This document shows positions 1 to 6,508 of a stretch of 6,652 nt of DNA, in pieces (positions within the stretch are counted from its first letter, which is position 1; every line of letters begins with the position of its first letter). The notes under the pieces were generated by a model. That model saw nothing but the letters and a program-made list of their open reading frames with translations, was not told where the DNA came from and searched no databases. Source of the stretch: Chloroflexota bacterium. Lineage in GTDB: Bacteria; Chloroflexota; Dehalococcoidia; UBA2979. A program made the position numbers and the translations under genes. The stretch lies in the NCBI GenBank assembly GCA_016875695.1, contig VGPB01000108.1:1-6652 (forward strand), given 5' to 3'.

Positions 1-160
1 CGTCCGGCGCGCGCATCACCGCCCACGCCGCGAGCAACGCCACCGGCAGCGCCGGTGCGCGCGCGGCGTCGATGGCGAGTGCGCCCGGCAGCACGGCCTG
101 TGCGAGCGCCGCCGCGAATGCGAGCACGGTGACCACGACGCATGCCAGCACGCGCTTCAT
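1..160 (-). CDS. mreD: MreD, rod shape-determining membrane protein (N-terminal part)
   Basis: The reading frame begins with ATG at 160 and runs off the left edge after 53 codons. The visible peptide starts MKRVLACVVVTVLAFAAALA and is almost wholly hydrophobic, with a second apolar stretch (PALPVALLAAWAVM) before the edge. This fits the N-terminal membrane helices of MreD, a small multi-spanning inner-membrane protein that binds MreC in the elongasome. The start overlaps the mreC stop in the sequence ATGA (160-157), the usual sign of translational coupling. A GAGGG element about 10 nt upstream, inside the 3' end of mreC, can serve as ribosome binding site. The identification rests mainly on position: mreD is the normal gene after mreC, and MreD is too poorly conserved to be recognised from 53 residues. 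Another small membrane protein cannot be excluded. Confidence 0.75.
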   Translation of the reverse strand, partial: MKRVLACVVVTVLAFAAALAQAVLPGALAIDAARAPALPVALLAAWAVMRAPD

Positions 161-984
161 CGGCCGCCACCCTCGCCGACGTCGCCCGGTAGGAAGCTCG
201 TGACCACCAGCACCCGCTCGAGCGCCGCGTCGTCGGCCAGCGGGTCCACCTCGACGGTCGCGAACAGCTCGTGCGGCTTGCCGCGCACCGCCGCGACGCG
301 CCCGATGAGCAGGCCGGCCGGCAGCATCCCGCCCAGCGGCGAGCTCACGACCAGCTCGCCGACGTGCAGCGGAGCGCCCAGCGGCACGAATTCGAGCCGC
401 AACGTGGCGTCGTCGCCGGTCAGCGTGCCCGGCGTGCGCGACTGCTGGCCCATGCTCGCCACGGCGGAGGCCGCGTCGCGCAGCAGCCGCACGCGCGCGC
501 GCCGCGGCTGCACCTCCACCACCACCCCTACGAGCGTCGCGCTCGGTCCCAGCACCGGCTGCCCGGCCACCACACCATCCGCTGCGCCGCGGTCGATGAG
601 CAGCTGGCGCCGTCCCGGCGTCGGGTCCCGCACCACCACCGACGCCTGCACGTGTCGCGCCGCCCCGCCCACTGCCGCCGCGAGCGCGGCACCCTGCTCG
701 TACGCCGCCACCGCCCCGCGCAGCGCCGCCGCCTCCGCCTCGAGCCGCGCGATGTCTTGCTGCAGCCGCGCGTTCTCGGCGCTCAGCCGCCGCAGCTGGC
801 CCGCGTGCAGCGCGACCTCGGCTACCGGACGCACGAGGCCGTGCAGCGCACGGGCGGCCGGCGCCAGCAGCTCACCGCCGGCGGCTTCCAGCCGCCCGGC
901 CGCCGTCAGCGGGGACAGCGCAAGCAGCGCGAACCCGAGCGCCAGCAACGCCCCGACCCACGCCAACGAGCGAGTACGAGCCAT
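157..984 (-). CDS. mreC: MreC, cell shape-determining protein
   Basis: A 275-residue bitopic membrane protein. Residues about 7-25 form one transmembrane helix (LAWVGALLALGFALLAL). Residues about 60-97 form a charged, alanine/leucine-rich helix suited to the MreC dimerising coiled coil. Residues about 113-262 match the periplasmic double beta-barrel domain, with recognisable pieces VVVRDP, LLIDRGAADGVVAGQPV, LVGVV, VSSPLGGMLPAGLLIGRV and VEVDPLADDAALERVLVV. MreC links cytoplasmic MreB filaments to periplasmic penicillin-binding proteins and to RodA/MreD during side-wall synthesis. The ATG at 984 is the first usable start, because an in-frame TAA lies at 1014-1012. There is no good Shine-Dalgarno within 15 nt; the nearest purine run (AAAGG) is about 25 nt away. 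Length is within the family range. The gene follows mreB after an unusually long 230-bp gap and overlaps mreD by 4 nt. Confidence 0.95.
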   Translation of the reverse strand: MARTRSLAWVGALLALGFALLALSPLTAAGRLEAAGGELLAPAARALHGLVRPVAEVALHAGQLRRLSAENARLQQDIARLEAEAAALRGAVAAYEQGAALAAAVGGAARHVQASVVVRDPTPGRRQLLIDRGAADGVVAGQPVLGPSATLVGVVVEVQPRRARVRLLRDAASAVASMGQQSRTPGTLTGDDATLRLEFVPLGAPLHVGELVVSSPLGGMLPAGLLIGRVAAVRGKPHELFATVEVDPLADDAALERVLVVTSFLPGDVGEGGGR

Positions 985-1053
985 CGACGCGCCGATCGCG
1001 GGGGGCGACCTTTAAGCTCAAGCGCCGCTGGGAGCCCGGCCGTACCCGATGGT

Positions 1054-1069
1054 AACGCGTACCCGCGTT
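1054..1069. repeat. Short hairpin (6-bp stem, 4-nt loop)
   Basis: AACGCG at 1054-1059 and CGCGTT at 1064-1069 are perfect inverted repeats around a 4-nt loop (TACC). No T-run follows on either strand, so a Rho-independent terminator is not supported. It sits between the parS-like site and mreC and may be incidental in GC-rich DNA. Confidence 0.35.
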
Positions 1070-1094
1070 GGCGAGTAGCCCGTTGTGCAGATGG

Positions 1095-1110
1095 TGTTTC
1101 ATGTGAAACA
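1095..1110. promoter_or_regulatory. parS-like centromere site (putative ParB/Spo0J binding site)
   Basis: The 16-mer TGTTTCATGTGAAACA matches the widespread chromosomal parS sequence TGTTTCACGTGAAACA at 15 of 16 positions. The single change is T for C at 1102, in the central CG step. The two 8-bp arms agree at 7 of 8 positions. Under equal base composition, a match this good to one fixed 16-mer is expected about once per 90 million positions, and less often in GC-rich DNA, so chance is unlikely. ParB loads onto parS, spreads along the DNA and recruits SMC/condensin for origin segregation. These sites usually cluster near the replication origin. Binding by this organism's ParB is inferred, and the central substitution could weaken it. 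Confidence 0.65.
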
Positions 1111-1116
1111 TATGTT
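1107..1116. repeat. 10-bp perfect palindrome overlapping the parS-like site
   Basis: AACATATGTT is a perfect palindrome that shares its first four bases (AACA) with the right arm of the parS-like site. The two together make a short AT-rich island in otherwise very GC-rich DNA. It could simply be a consequence of the AACA half-site being followed by TATGTT, or it could be an independent binding site. Confidence 0.45.
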
Positions 1117-1123
1117 CGTTCCG

Positions 1124-1152
1124 CGGCTCGCCCTGGAGCCGAGGTGGGCGAG
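1124..1152. repeat. Two competing GC-rich inverted repeats after mreB
   Basis: CGGCTC (1124-1129) can pair with GAGCCG (1136-1141), and alternatively CTCGCCC (1127-1133) with GGGCGAG (1146-1152). The two stems are mutually exclusive. They lie downstream of the mreB stop on the transcribed strand and could stabilise the mreB mRNA end or slow polymerase. No T-tract follows, so this is not a standard intrinsic terminator. Confidence 0.35.
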
Positions 1153-1214
1153 GCTGGGGCTGACCCCTTCGCCCCGCCGACCCGCCGAAGCCGGGGGGAA
1201 GTTCGCTGCGGCGG

Positions 1215-2246
<1,032 letters not shown>

Positions 2247-2347
2247 CCCAAGGAACGATGACAGCGGGCGGATCGCCAAGGTTGGTGCGCCGTTCGCGGG
2301 GAGAGCGGTCGCAGGGCGGGGAGCCAGCGGCATGCCGGGACGCCGCG

Positions 2348-2376
2348 ATTGTACGGGCGCCGCGCGCGAGCGGCAA
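2348..2376 (-). promoter_or_regulatory. Sigma70-type promoter for mreB(CD)
   Basis: On the minus strand, TTGCCG (2376-2371) and TACAAT (2353-2348) are separated by exactly 17 bp. They match the -35 and -10 consensus at 4 of 6 and 5 of 6 positions. The predicted start of transcription is near 2341, giving a leader of about 95 nt before ATG 2246. The -35 element begins only 8 bp after the stop of the upstream ferritin-VIT gene, which is a natural operon boundary. Such an AT-containing pair stands out in this GC-rich region. No transcription data support it. Confidence 0.6.
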
Positions 2377-2383
2377 ACCCGAG

Positions 2384-3508
2384 CTACACGCCCGTGATGC
2401 CCCCGACCAGTGAGCCGATGCCGAAGGTGATCGCCGCGACCACGAGCCCCAGCACGAGCTGGCGCGCGCCTGCGTACCACGCGTTGCGCCCGGTCAGCAG
2501 CGTGATCGCCGCGCCGAGCAGGAACAGCCCGAGGCCCGCGAGCACGGCGCTGCTCGCGATTGCGACGGCACCGCTCGCGACGAAGAACGGCAGCACGGGC
2601 AGCACCGCGCCAAGCGCGAACAGCACGAACGACGCGAGCGCCGCCGTCCACGGGGAGCCCAGATCCTCCGGCACCAGTCCCAGCTCCTCGCGCGCCAGCG
2701 TCGCGATCGCCGTCTGCGGGTCCGCCATGATGCGCGCGGCGAGCTCCTCCGCCTGCGCCTCGGGGAGCCCCTTCGCTTGGTAGATCAGCGCGAGCTCAGC
2801 CTGCTCCTCGGTGGGCTGCAGCGCGATCTCCTCCTGCTCGGCCGCGAGCTGCGCCTCGGCGGCCTCGCGCGACGACGTGACGGAGATCCACTCGCCGAGC
2901 GCCATCGAGAACGCGCCCGCGAGCAGACCCGCGATGCCGGCCAGCACGACCGTGGCATTGTCCAGGCTCGCGCCCGCCACGCCCATGACCAGCGCGAGGT
3001 TGGAGGTGAGCCCATCGTTAGCCCCGAGCACCGCGGCGCGCAGCGCGTTGTCGCCACCCAGCGAGCGGTGCCGGCTCTCGATACGGCCGATCGCCGAGCC
3101 CGGCATGCCGCGGGACCCGGTCAGCGCCGATGCGATGCGCGCGTGCGTGCGCTCGTCGCCAGGCAGCCGCTCCGCCACGGCGAGTGGCTCCGCCATGTAC
3201 ATCTGGTCCGCGCCGGTCTCCATCGCCTTGATCACCGGCAGCACCGTGTCCGGCCCGAAGCGTCGCGCGAGCCACATCAGCACACGCGCGCGGCGCGACG
3301 GCCGCTCGCGAGCGGGCGCCACGCCCGCCTCCGCGAGCTGGCGACGCCACAGCTCGAGGTGCCGCTCCTCCATCGCCGCCATGCGCGCGTAGATGCCGCC
3401 GAGCTGCGTGTCGCGCTCCAACGCCGCCAGCGTGCGGTAGTAGAACACGCCGTCGACCTCGTCCTGGAAGTACGCGCGGTAGCGCGCGATGTCGGCCGGC
3501 GTCGCCAC
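2384..3508 (-). CDS. Ferritin-like domain fused to VIT1/CCC1-family iron transporter (MbfA-like)
   Basis: A 374-residue two-domain protein. Residues about 5-130 form a ferritin-like four-helix region with a full set of candidate diiron ligands: E17, E47-x-x-H50, E97 and E119-x-x-H122. Residues about 155-374 are a VIT1/CCC1 domain, opened by the family hallmark RAAVLGANDGLTSNLALVMG (157-176). Helices lie near 166-183, 185-205, 288-310, 312-335 and 347-371. A Glu-rich cytoplasmic segment (about 212-280) corresponds to the metal-binding hub of VIT transporters. This is the erythrin/VIT architecture; rhizobial MbfA of the same type exports iron and protects against peroxide stress. The likely role is to bind Fe(II) and move it out of the cytoplasm, though manganese is also possible. 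The start is GTG at 3508, which shares one base with the ligA stop (TAGTG) and follows GGGAG at 8-nt spacing. Translational coupling to ligA is likely. Confidence 0.9.
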   Translation of the reverse strand: MATPADIARYRAYFQDEVDGVFYYRTLAALERDTQLGGIYARMAAMEERHLELWRRQLAEAGVAPARERPSRRARVLMWLARRFGPDTVLPVIKAMETGADQMYMAEPLAVAERLPGDERTHARIASALTGSRGMPGSAIGRIESRHRSLGGDNALRAAVLGANDGLTSNLALVMGVAGASLDNATVVLAGIAGLLAGAFSMALGEWISVTSSREAAEAQLAAEQEEIALQPTEEQAELALIYQAKGLPEAQAEELAARIMADPQTAIATLAREELGLVPEDLGSPWTAALASFVLFALGAVLPVLPFFVASGAVAIASSAVLAGLGLFLLGAAITLLTGRNAWYAGARQLVLGLVVAAITFGIGSLVGGITGV

Positions 3509-5571
3509 TACGCGCGCTCCCGCCAGCCGCGCTCGGCCAGCAGCGCGACGAACTCCGCCTCGTCGGCGATGCGGGTGCGGAGCGCCTCGGCGCGCGCGCG
3601 CTTCGAGCCGCCGCCGTCGCCCGCGACCAGCAGCGTTGTCTGCTTCGTGACGCTCGCGCCGACGCGGCCACCGAGCGACTTGATCAGCGCCTCGACGCGG
3701 TCGCGCGACCAGCGCTCGAGAGAGCCCGTGACGACGATCGTTTCGCCTTCCAGCGGGCCGCCGCGCGCGGCCTGCTCGTCGTCCGTGCGCACGCCGACCG
3801 CCGCGAGCGCGTCCAGCAGCGCCGCGTATTCCTCGTCGTGCAGGTACGCGTGCACCGCCTGCGCGACGATCGGCCCGATGCCGTTGACGGCGGCCAGCTC
3901 CTCCGCGCTCGCTCCGCGCAGCGCGCGTAGCGAGCCGAAGTGCGTGGCGAGCGCGAGCGCGGTCTCGCCGCCGACGTGGCGGATGCCGAGCGCGATCAGG
4001 AGCCGCCGCAGCGGCTGCGCCTTGCTTGCCTCGATGCGCGCGAACAGGTTGTCGAGCGTCTTCGCGCCGATGCCCTCGAGCGCGAGCAGGTCCTCGGGCC
4101 GCTCGTGCAGCGCGTAGACATCGGCGAGCGTGCGCACGAAGCCGAGCTCCACGAGGCGGAACGAGAAGCGCTCGCCCAGCCCCTCGATGTCCATCGCGCC
4201 GCGCGAGGCGAAGTGCTCGAGCTGGCGCGCGAGCTTGACGGGGCAGCGGCGGTTTGGGCAGTAGCTCGCGGCCGCGTCTTGCTCCTTCACGACGGGAGTG
4301 TCGCACACGGGGCAGCGCGCGGGCATCGCGAAGTGCTGCAGCGTGCGGCCCTCGCGGCGCGAGATGACGGGGCCGACCACCTCCGGGATGACGTCGCCCG
4401 CGCGCTGCACGATCACGTCGTCGCCGATGCGCAGGTCCTTGAGCCGGATCTGCTCCTCGTTGTGGAGCGTGGCGATGCTCACGCGCGCGCCGCCGACGAA
4501 CACGGGCTCGAGCACCGCGAATGGTGTGAGCACGCCGGTGCGGCCCACGGAGACGTCGATGCCGCGCAGCAGCGTGACGGCCTGCTCGGCGGGGAACTTG
4601 AACGCGGTCGCCCAGCGCGGCTCGCGACCGACCGTGCCGAGCCGGCGCTGTAACGCGTACTCGTCCACCTTCACCACGACGCCGTCGATGGCGTACTCGA
4701 GCTCGTCGCGACGCTCCGCCCACTCGCCGCAGAAGGCCTCGACCTCGTCGATCGAGGCGCAGCGGCGCGCGTGCGGGTTGGTCGGGAAGCCGGCCGCGTG
4801 CAGCCAGTCCAGCGCGTCCCAGTGCGTCGGCGGTCGCGTGCCGCCTTCCACCCAGCCGAGCTGGTAGGCGAACAGCTCGAGCCTGCGCGAGGCGGTGACG
4901 GCCGGGTCGAGCTGGCGCAGCGAGCCCGCGGCGGTGTTACGGGGGTTCACGTAGAGCGGGCGGCCTGCCTCGGCCTGCTCCGCGTTCAGGCGCGCGAACT
5001 CGGCCTTCGACATGTAGACCTCGCCGCGGACCTCGAAGGCGTCGAAGCCCAGGCCGGCGGCGGGCGGCCGCGCGACGAGCGGCAGCGCGCGGGTCGTGCG
5101 CAGGTTGGCGGTGATATCCTCGCCGCGGGCGCCGTCGCCGCGCGTCGCGCCGACCGCGAAGCGGCCGCTGCGGTACTGCAGCGCGATCGCGAGGCCGTCG
5201 ATCTTTGGCTCGCAGACGAAGGTGAAGTCGTCGCGCTCGAGCAGCCTTGCGACGCGCTGGTGCCACTGGCGCAGCTCGGCGGCGTCGAAGACGTTGCTGA
5301 GGGAGAGCATCGGCTCGCGGTGCTCGACGACGCCGAACGCCGGCGACGGCTCGCCGGCGACGCGCTGCGTGGGCGAGTCGGGCGTGACGAGCTCTGGGAA
5401 GCGCTCCTCGAGCGCGCGCAGCTCGTGGAGCAGGGCGTCGTAGTCGGAGTCGCCGAGCTCGGGCTGATTCATGACATAATATCGGTAGTCGTGGTAGCGC
5501 ACGAGCGTGCGCAGCTCCTCGACGCGGAGGCGTGCGGTCTCGAGGTCGCGCTGGAGGGCGGTGGTCGTCAT
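3508..5571 (-). CDS. ligA: NAD-dependent DNA ligase LigA
   Basis: A 687-residue protein with all LigA domains. The NAD-binding Ia domain (about 5-70) includes YHDYRYYVMNQPELGDSDYD. The adenylation domain follows, with CEPKIDGLAIAL and catalytic lysine K123, then TRGDGARGEDIT (143-154), EVRGEVYM, VNPRNTAAGSLRQ (208-220) and EYAIDGVVVKV (292-302). The OB fold holds VGRTGVLTPFAVLEPV and ATLHNEEQI. The zinc finger has four cysteines (C420, C423, C438, C443). Helix-hairpin-helix repeats cover about 450-580, and a BRCT domain (about 604-685) closes the protein. LigA seals nicks in Okazaki fragments and repair patches using NAD. ATG at 5571 gives the expected N-terminus; no Shine-Dalgarno is visible. 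The stop TAG overlaps the GTG start of the ferritin-VIT gene by one base. Nothing in the sequence suggests loss of function. Confidence 0.98.
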   Translation of the reverse strand: MTTTALQRDLETARLRVEELRTLVRYHDYRYYVMNQPELGDSDYDALLHELRALEERFPELVTPDSPTQRVAGEPSPAFGVVEHREPMLSLSNVFDAAELRQWHQRVARLLERDDFTFVCEPKIDGLAIALQYRSGRFAVGATRGDGARGEDITANLRTTRALPLVARPPAAGLGFDAFEVRGEVYMSKAEFARLNAEQAEAGRPLYVNPRNTAAGSLRQLDPAVTASRRLELFAYQLGWVEGGTRPPTHWDALDWLHAAGFPTNPHARRCASIDEVEAFCGEWAERRDELEYAIDGVVVKVDEYALQRRLGTVGREPRWATAFKFPAEQAVTLLRGIDVSVGRTGVLTPFAVLEPVFVGGARVSIATLHNEEQIRLKDLRIGDDVIVQRAGDVIPEVVGPVISRREGRTLQHFAMPARCPVCDTPVVKEQDAAASYCPNRRCPVKLARQLEHFASRGAMDIEGLGERFSFRLVELGFVRTLADVYALHERPEDLLALEGIGAKTLDNLFARIEASKAQPLRRLLIALGIRHVGGETALALATHFGSLRALRGASAEELAAVNGIGPIVAQAVHAYLHDEEYAALLDALAAVGVRTDDEQAARGGPLEGETIVVTGSLERWSRDRVEALIKSLGGRVGASVTKQTTLLVAGDGGGSKRARAEALRTRIADEAEFVALLAERGWRERA

Positions 5572-5583
5572 GGGCAGGACGCG

Positions 5584-5589
5584 AGTATA
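5584..5589 (-). promoter_or_regulatory. Candidate -10 box for ligA
   Basis: TATACT reads on the minus strand at 5589-5584 and matches TATAAT at 5 of 6 positions. Transcription would start near 5577, only about 6 nt before the ATG at 5571, giving a near-leaderless mRNA. This agrees with the absence of a Shine-Dalgarno. No TTGACA-like -35 lies 16-18 bp upstream and there is no extended TG, so the promoter call is tentative. Confidence 0.45.
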
Positions 5590-5610
5590 GCGGCGGGCGG
5601 GCTGCGCCCT

Positions 5611-5633
5611 GCTCCCCCTTCTCGAGGGGGGGC
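5611..5633. repeat. Inverted repeat, 9-bp stem with 5-nt loop
   Basis: GCTCCCCCT (5611-5619) pairs with AGGGGGGGC (5625-5633), with one T-G wobble and a 5-nt loop (TCTCG). It lies just upstream of the ligA -10 box, partly overlapping where a -35 would fall. No T-tract follows on either strand. Confidence 0.5.
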
Positions 5634-5654
5634 GTGCGCGGTATCGAAGCGCAG

Positions 5655-5687
5655 CGTCAGGCCCTTGAGGTTGGGCGGGAGCTGACG
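5655..5687. repeat. Bulged stem-loop (6 + 4 bp)
   Basis: CGTCAG (5655-5660) pairs with CTGACG (5682-5687). Nested inside, GCCC (5661-5664) pairs with GGGC (5673-5676) around an 8-nt loop, leaving a 5-nt bulge (GGGAG, 5677-5681). The stacked arrangement is more structured than a plain GC-rich coincidence, but its function is unknown. Confidence 0.4.
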
Positions 5688-5689
5688 TC

Positions 5690-5702
5690 GGCCCTCCGGG
5701 CC
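5690..5702. repeat. Small hairpin, 5-bp stem
   Basis: GGCCC (5690-5694) pairs with GGGCC (5698-5702) across a TCC loop. Short hairpins like this are common in GC-rich DNA. It is listed because it lies in a row with three others between ligA and hisH. Confidence 0.3.
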
Positions 5703-5723
5703 CGGGGACTCGGCCGCCCATTC

Positions 5724-5742
5724 CTTGGGGCTTTGCCCCAAG
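5724..5742. repeat. Perfect 8-bp hairpin with TTT loop
   Basis: CTTGGGGC (5724-5731) and GCCCCAAG (5735-5742) are perfect inverted repeats around a 3-nt loop. A smaller hairpin (CTCC, loop GGT, GGAG; 5743-5753) follows directly. It resembles the core of a terminator, but there is no T-run and nothing upstream to terminate, since both flanking genes point away. It could be one copy of a dispersed intergenic repeat or a protein-binding site. Confidence 0.55.
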
Positions 5743-5805
5743 CTCCGGTGGAGAATGGCTGCACGGAGCGTCATGGGTCCCGAGGAAGGGGCTCGCCGGG
5801 ATGCC

Positions 5806-5814
5806 TGATAGAAT
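5806..5814 (+). promoter_or_regulatory. Extended -10 promoter for hisH
   Basis: TGATAGAAT combines the TGn extension (5806-5808) with a TAGAAT -10 hexamer (5809-5814; 5 of 6 to TATAAT). Transcription would start near 5821 and leave a leader of about 14 nt, just enough for the AGGAGG ribosome binding site. No -35-like hexamer is seen 17 bp upstream, which is tolerated in extended -10 promoters. Confidence 0.5.
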
Positions 5815-5824
5815 CGACGCTGCG

Positions 5825-5830
5825 AGGAGG
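5825..5830 (+). promoter_or_regulatory. Shine-Dalgarno of hisH
   Basis: A consensus AGGAGG ends 4 nt before the ATG at 5835. It fixes the hisH start and is the only strong Shine-Dalgarno in the window; the spacing is on the short side. Confidence 0.8.
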
Positions 5831-5834
5831 CCGG

Positions 5835-6500
5835 ATGACGGTGGACGTGGTCATCGTCGACTACGGCGCGGGGAACCTGCGCAGCGTGGCGCGCGCGGTG
5901 GCGCACGCCGGCGTGGAGGCGCTGGTGACGGCCGACCCGCGCGCCGTTGAGGCCGCGCGGGCCGTCGTCATGCCGGGCGTGGGCGCTGCCGCCGATACGA
6001 TGGCGAACCTGCGGGCAGCGGGACTCGTGGAGCCTGTGCGGGAGTACATCGCGTCGGGGCGGCCGTTCCTCGGCGTGTGCATGGGGCTGCAGGCGCTGTT
6101 CGACGTGTCGGAGGAAGGCGGCGAGCACGCCTGTCTGGGCGTGGTACCGGGGCGCGTGGTGCGCTTCCCGCAGGGGCTGACGGTGCCGCACATGGGCTGG
6201 AACACGGTCAAGCTGCGCCGGCCGCACCCTGTCTTCGAGGGCGTCGCGCAGGGGTCGTACTTTTACTTCGTGCACTCGTACTACCCGCGGCCGGCCGACG
6301 ACGGGACGGTAGCGGGCGAGACGGAGTACGGCGGCGCGCGCTTCGCCTCGGTGGTGGCGCGCGGGAACCTGGTGGCGACGCAGTTCCACCCGGAGAAATC
6401 CGGCGCCGACGGACTGCGCGTGTACGCGAACTTCGTGCGGCTCGCGCTGGTGCAGGGGACGCTCGAGCCGGCCGCCCTCGCGGCGCCGCTGGGCAGCTGA
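5835..6500 (+). CDS. hisH: HisH, glutamine amidotransferase subunit of imidazole glycerol phosphate synthase
   Basis: A 221-residue class I glutamine amidotransferase. It starts MTVDVVIVDYGAGNLRSV, as HisH proteins do, followed by the PGVG oxyanion region (47-50), the nucleophile C82 in GVCMGLQ, and the catalytic H185 and E187 in QFHPEKSG. YFVHSYY (144-150) is also typical of HisH. It hydrolyses glutamine and channels ammonia to HisF, which makes IGP and AICAR. The start at 5835 is set by the AGGAGG just upstream. The protein has about 15 residues beyond the usual NFVRL end (VQGTLEPAALAAPLGS), slightly longer than the usual 200-210 residues. hisA begins 8 nt after the stop. No hisB lies directly upstream on this strand, so hisH appears to lead this operon. 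Confidence 0.97.
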   Translation: MTVDVVIVDYGAGNLRSVARAVAHAGVEALVTADPRAVEAARAVVMPGVGAAADTMANLRAAGLVEPVREYIASGRPFLGVCMGLQALFDVSEEGGEHACLGVVPGRVVRFPQGLTVPHMGWNTVKLRRPHPVFEGVAQGSYFYFVHSYYPRPADDGTVAGETEYGGARFASVVARGNLVATQFHPEKSGADGLRVYANFVRLALVQGTLEPAALAAPLGS

Positions 6501-6508
6501 GGCGCGCG

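Larger units (their letters stand above)
985..1214. other. mreB-mreC intergenic gap
   Basis: These 230 bp lie between the mreB stop and the mreC start, both read on the minus strand. I see no convincing gene. The only minus-strand open frame that starts here (ATG at 1111, inside the parS-like site) runs on into mreC in another frame and resembles nothing. The gap holds the parS-like site, an overlapping 10-bp palindrome, several short GC-rich inverted repeats and a tandem 8-mer (CCCGCCGA at 1173-1180 and 1181-1188). No hairpin is followed by a T-run, so there is no clear Rho-independent terminator for mreB. I found no -35/-10 pair that would clearly give mreC its own promoter, so read-through from mreB is the simplest reading. 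Confidence 0.7.
5572..5834. other. Divergent spacer between ligA and hisH
   Basis: This 263-bp region separates two genes that point away from each other, so it must hold both promoters. It contains a TATACT box toward ligA, an extended -10 toward hisH and four inverted repeats. The only short plus-strand frame seen (5755-5808, 17 codons) has no histidine codons, so it is not a his attenuator leader. No T-box or other RNA switch could be recognised. Confidence 0.6.

Noticed and set aside
872..1111. 79-codon minus-strand frame beginning MFHMKH inside the parS-like site.
   Set aside because: The start arises from the parS-like sequence itself; the remainder overlaps mreC out of frame and has no ribosome binding site.
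2276..2285. Short inverted repeat CCAAGGTTGG in the mreB leader.
   Set aside because: Only 4-bp arms, no partner site and no known operator match; likely chance.
2777..4117. Long plus-strand open frame antisense to ligA and the ferritin-VIT gene.
   Set aside because: Low-complexity Arg/Ser/Ala composition, no recognisable motif, and fully covered by two well-conserved genes on the other strand.
3509..4723. Continuous open frame upstream of the ferritin-VIT gene, making a 779-codon frame in total.
   Set aside because: The part above 3508 is Arg/Ala-rich and overlaps ligA in another frame. Domain homology begins exactly at the GTG at 3508, so the rest is a GC-rich shadow.
5465..5490. AT-rich TATTAT-like -10 box on the minus strand within ligA.
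   Set aside because: It encodes the conserved LigA segment YRYYVMNQ; the low GC is explained by Tyr, Met and Asn codons.
5724..5742. Intrinsic terminator.
   Set aside because: Strong stem but no following T-run, and it lies between divergent genes with nothing to terminate.
5755..5808. 17-codon plus-strand frame just upstream of hisH as a possible his leader peptide.
   Set aside because: It contains no histidine codons, starts upstream of the predicted hisH transcription start, and its GGAG lies too close to the ATG.
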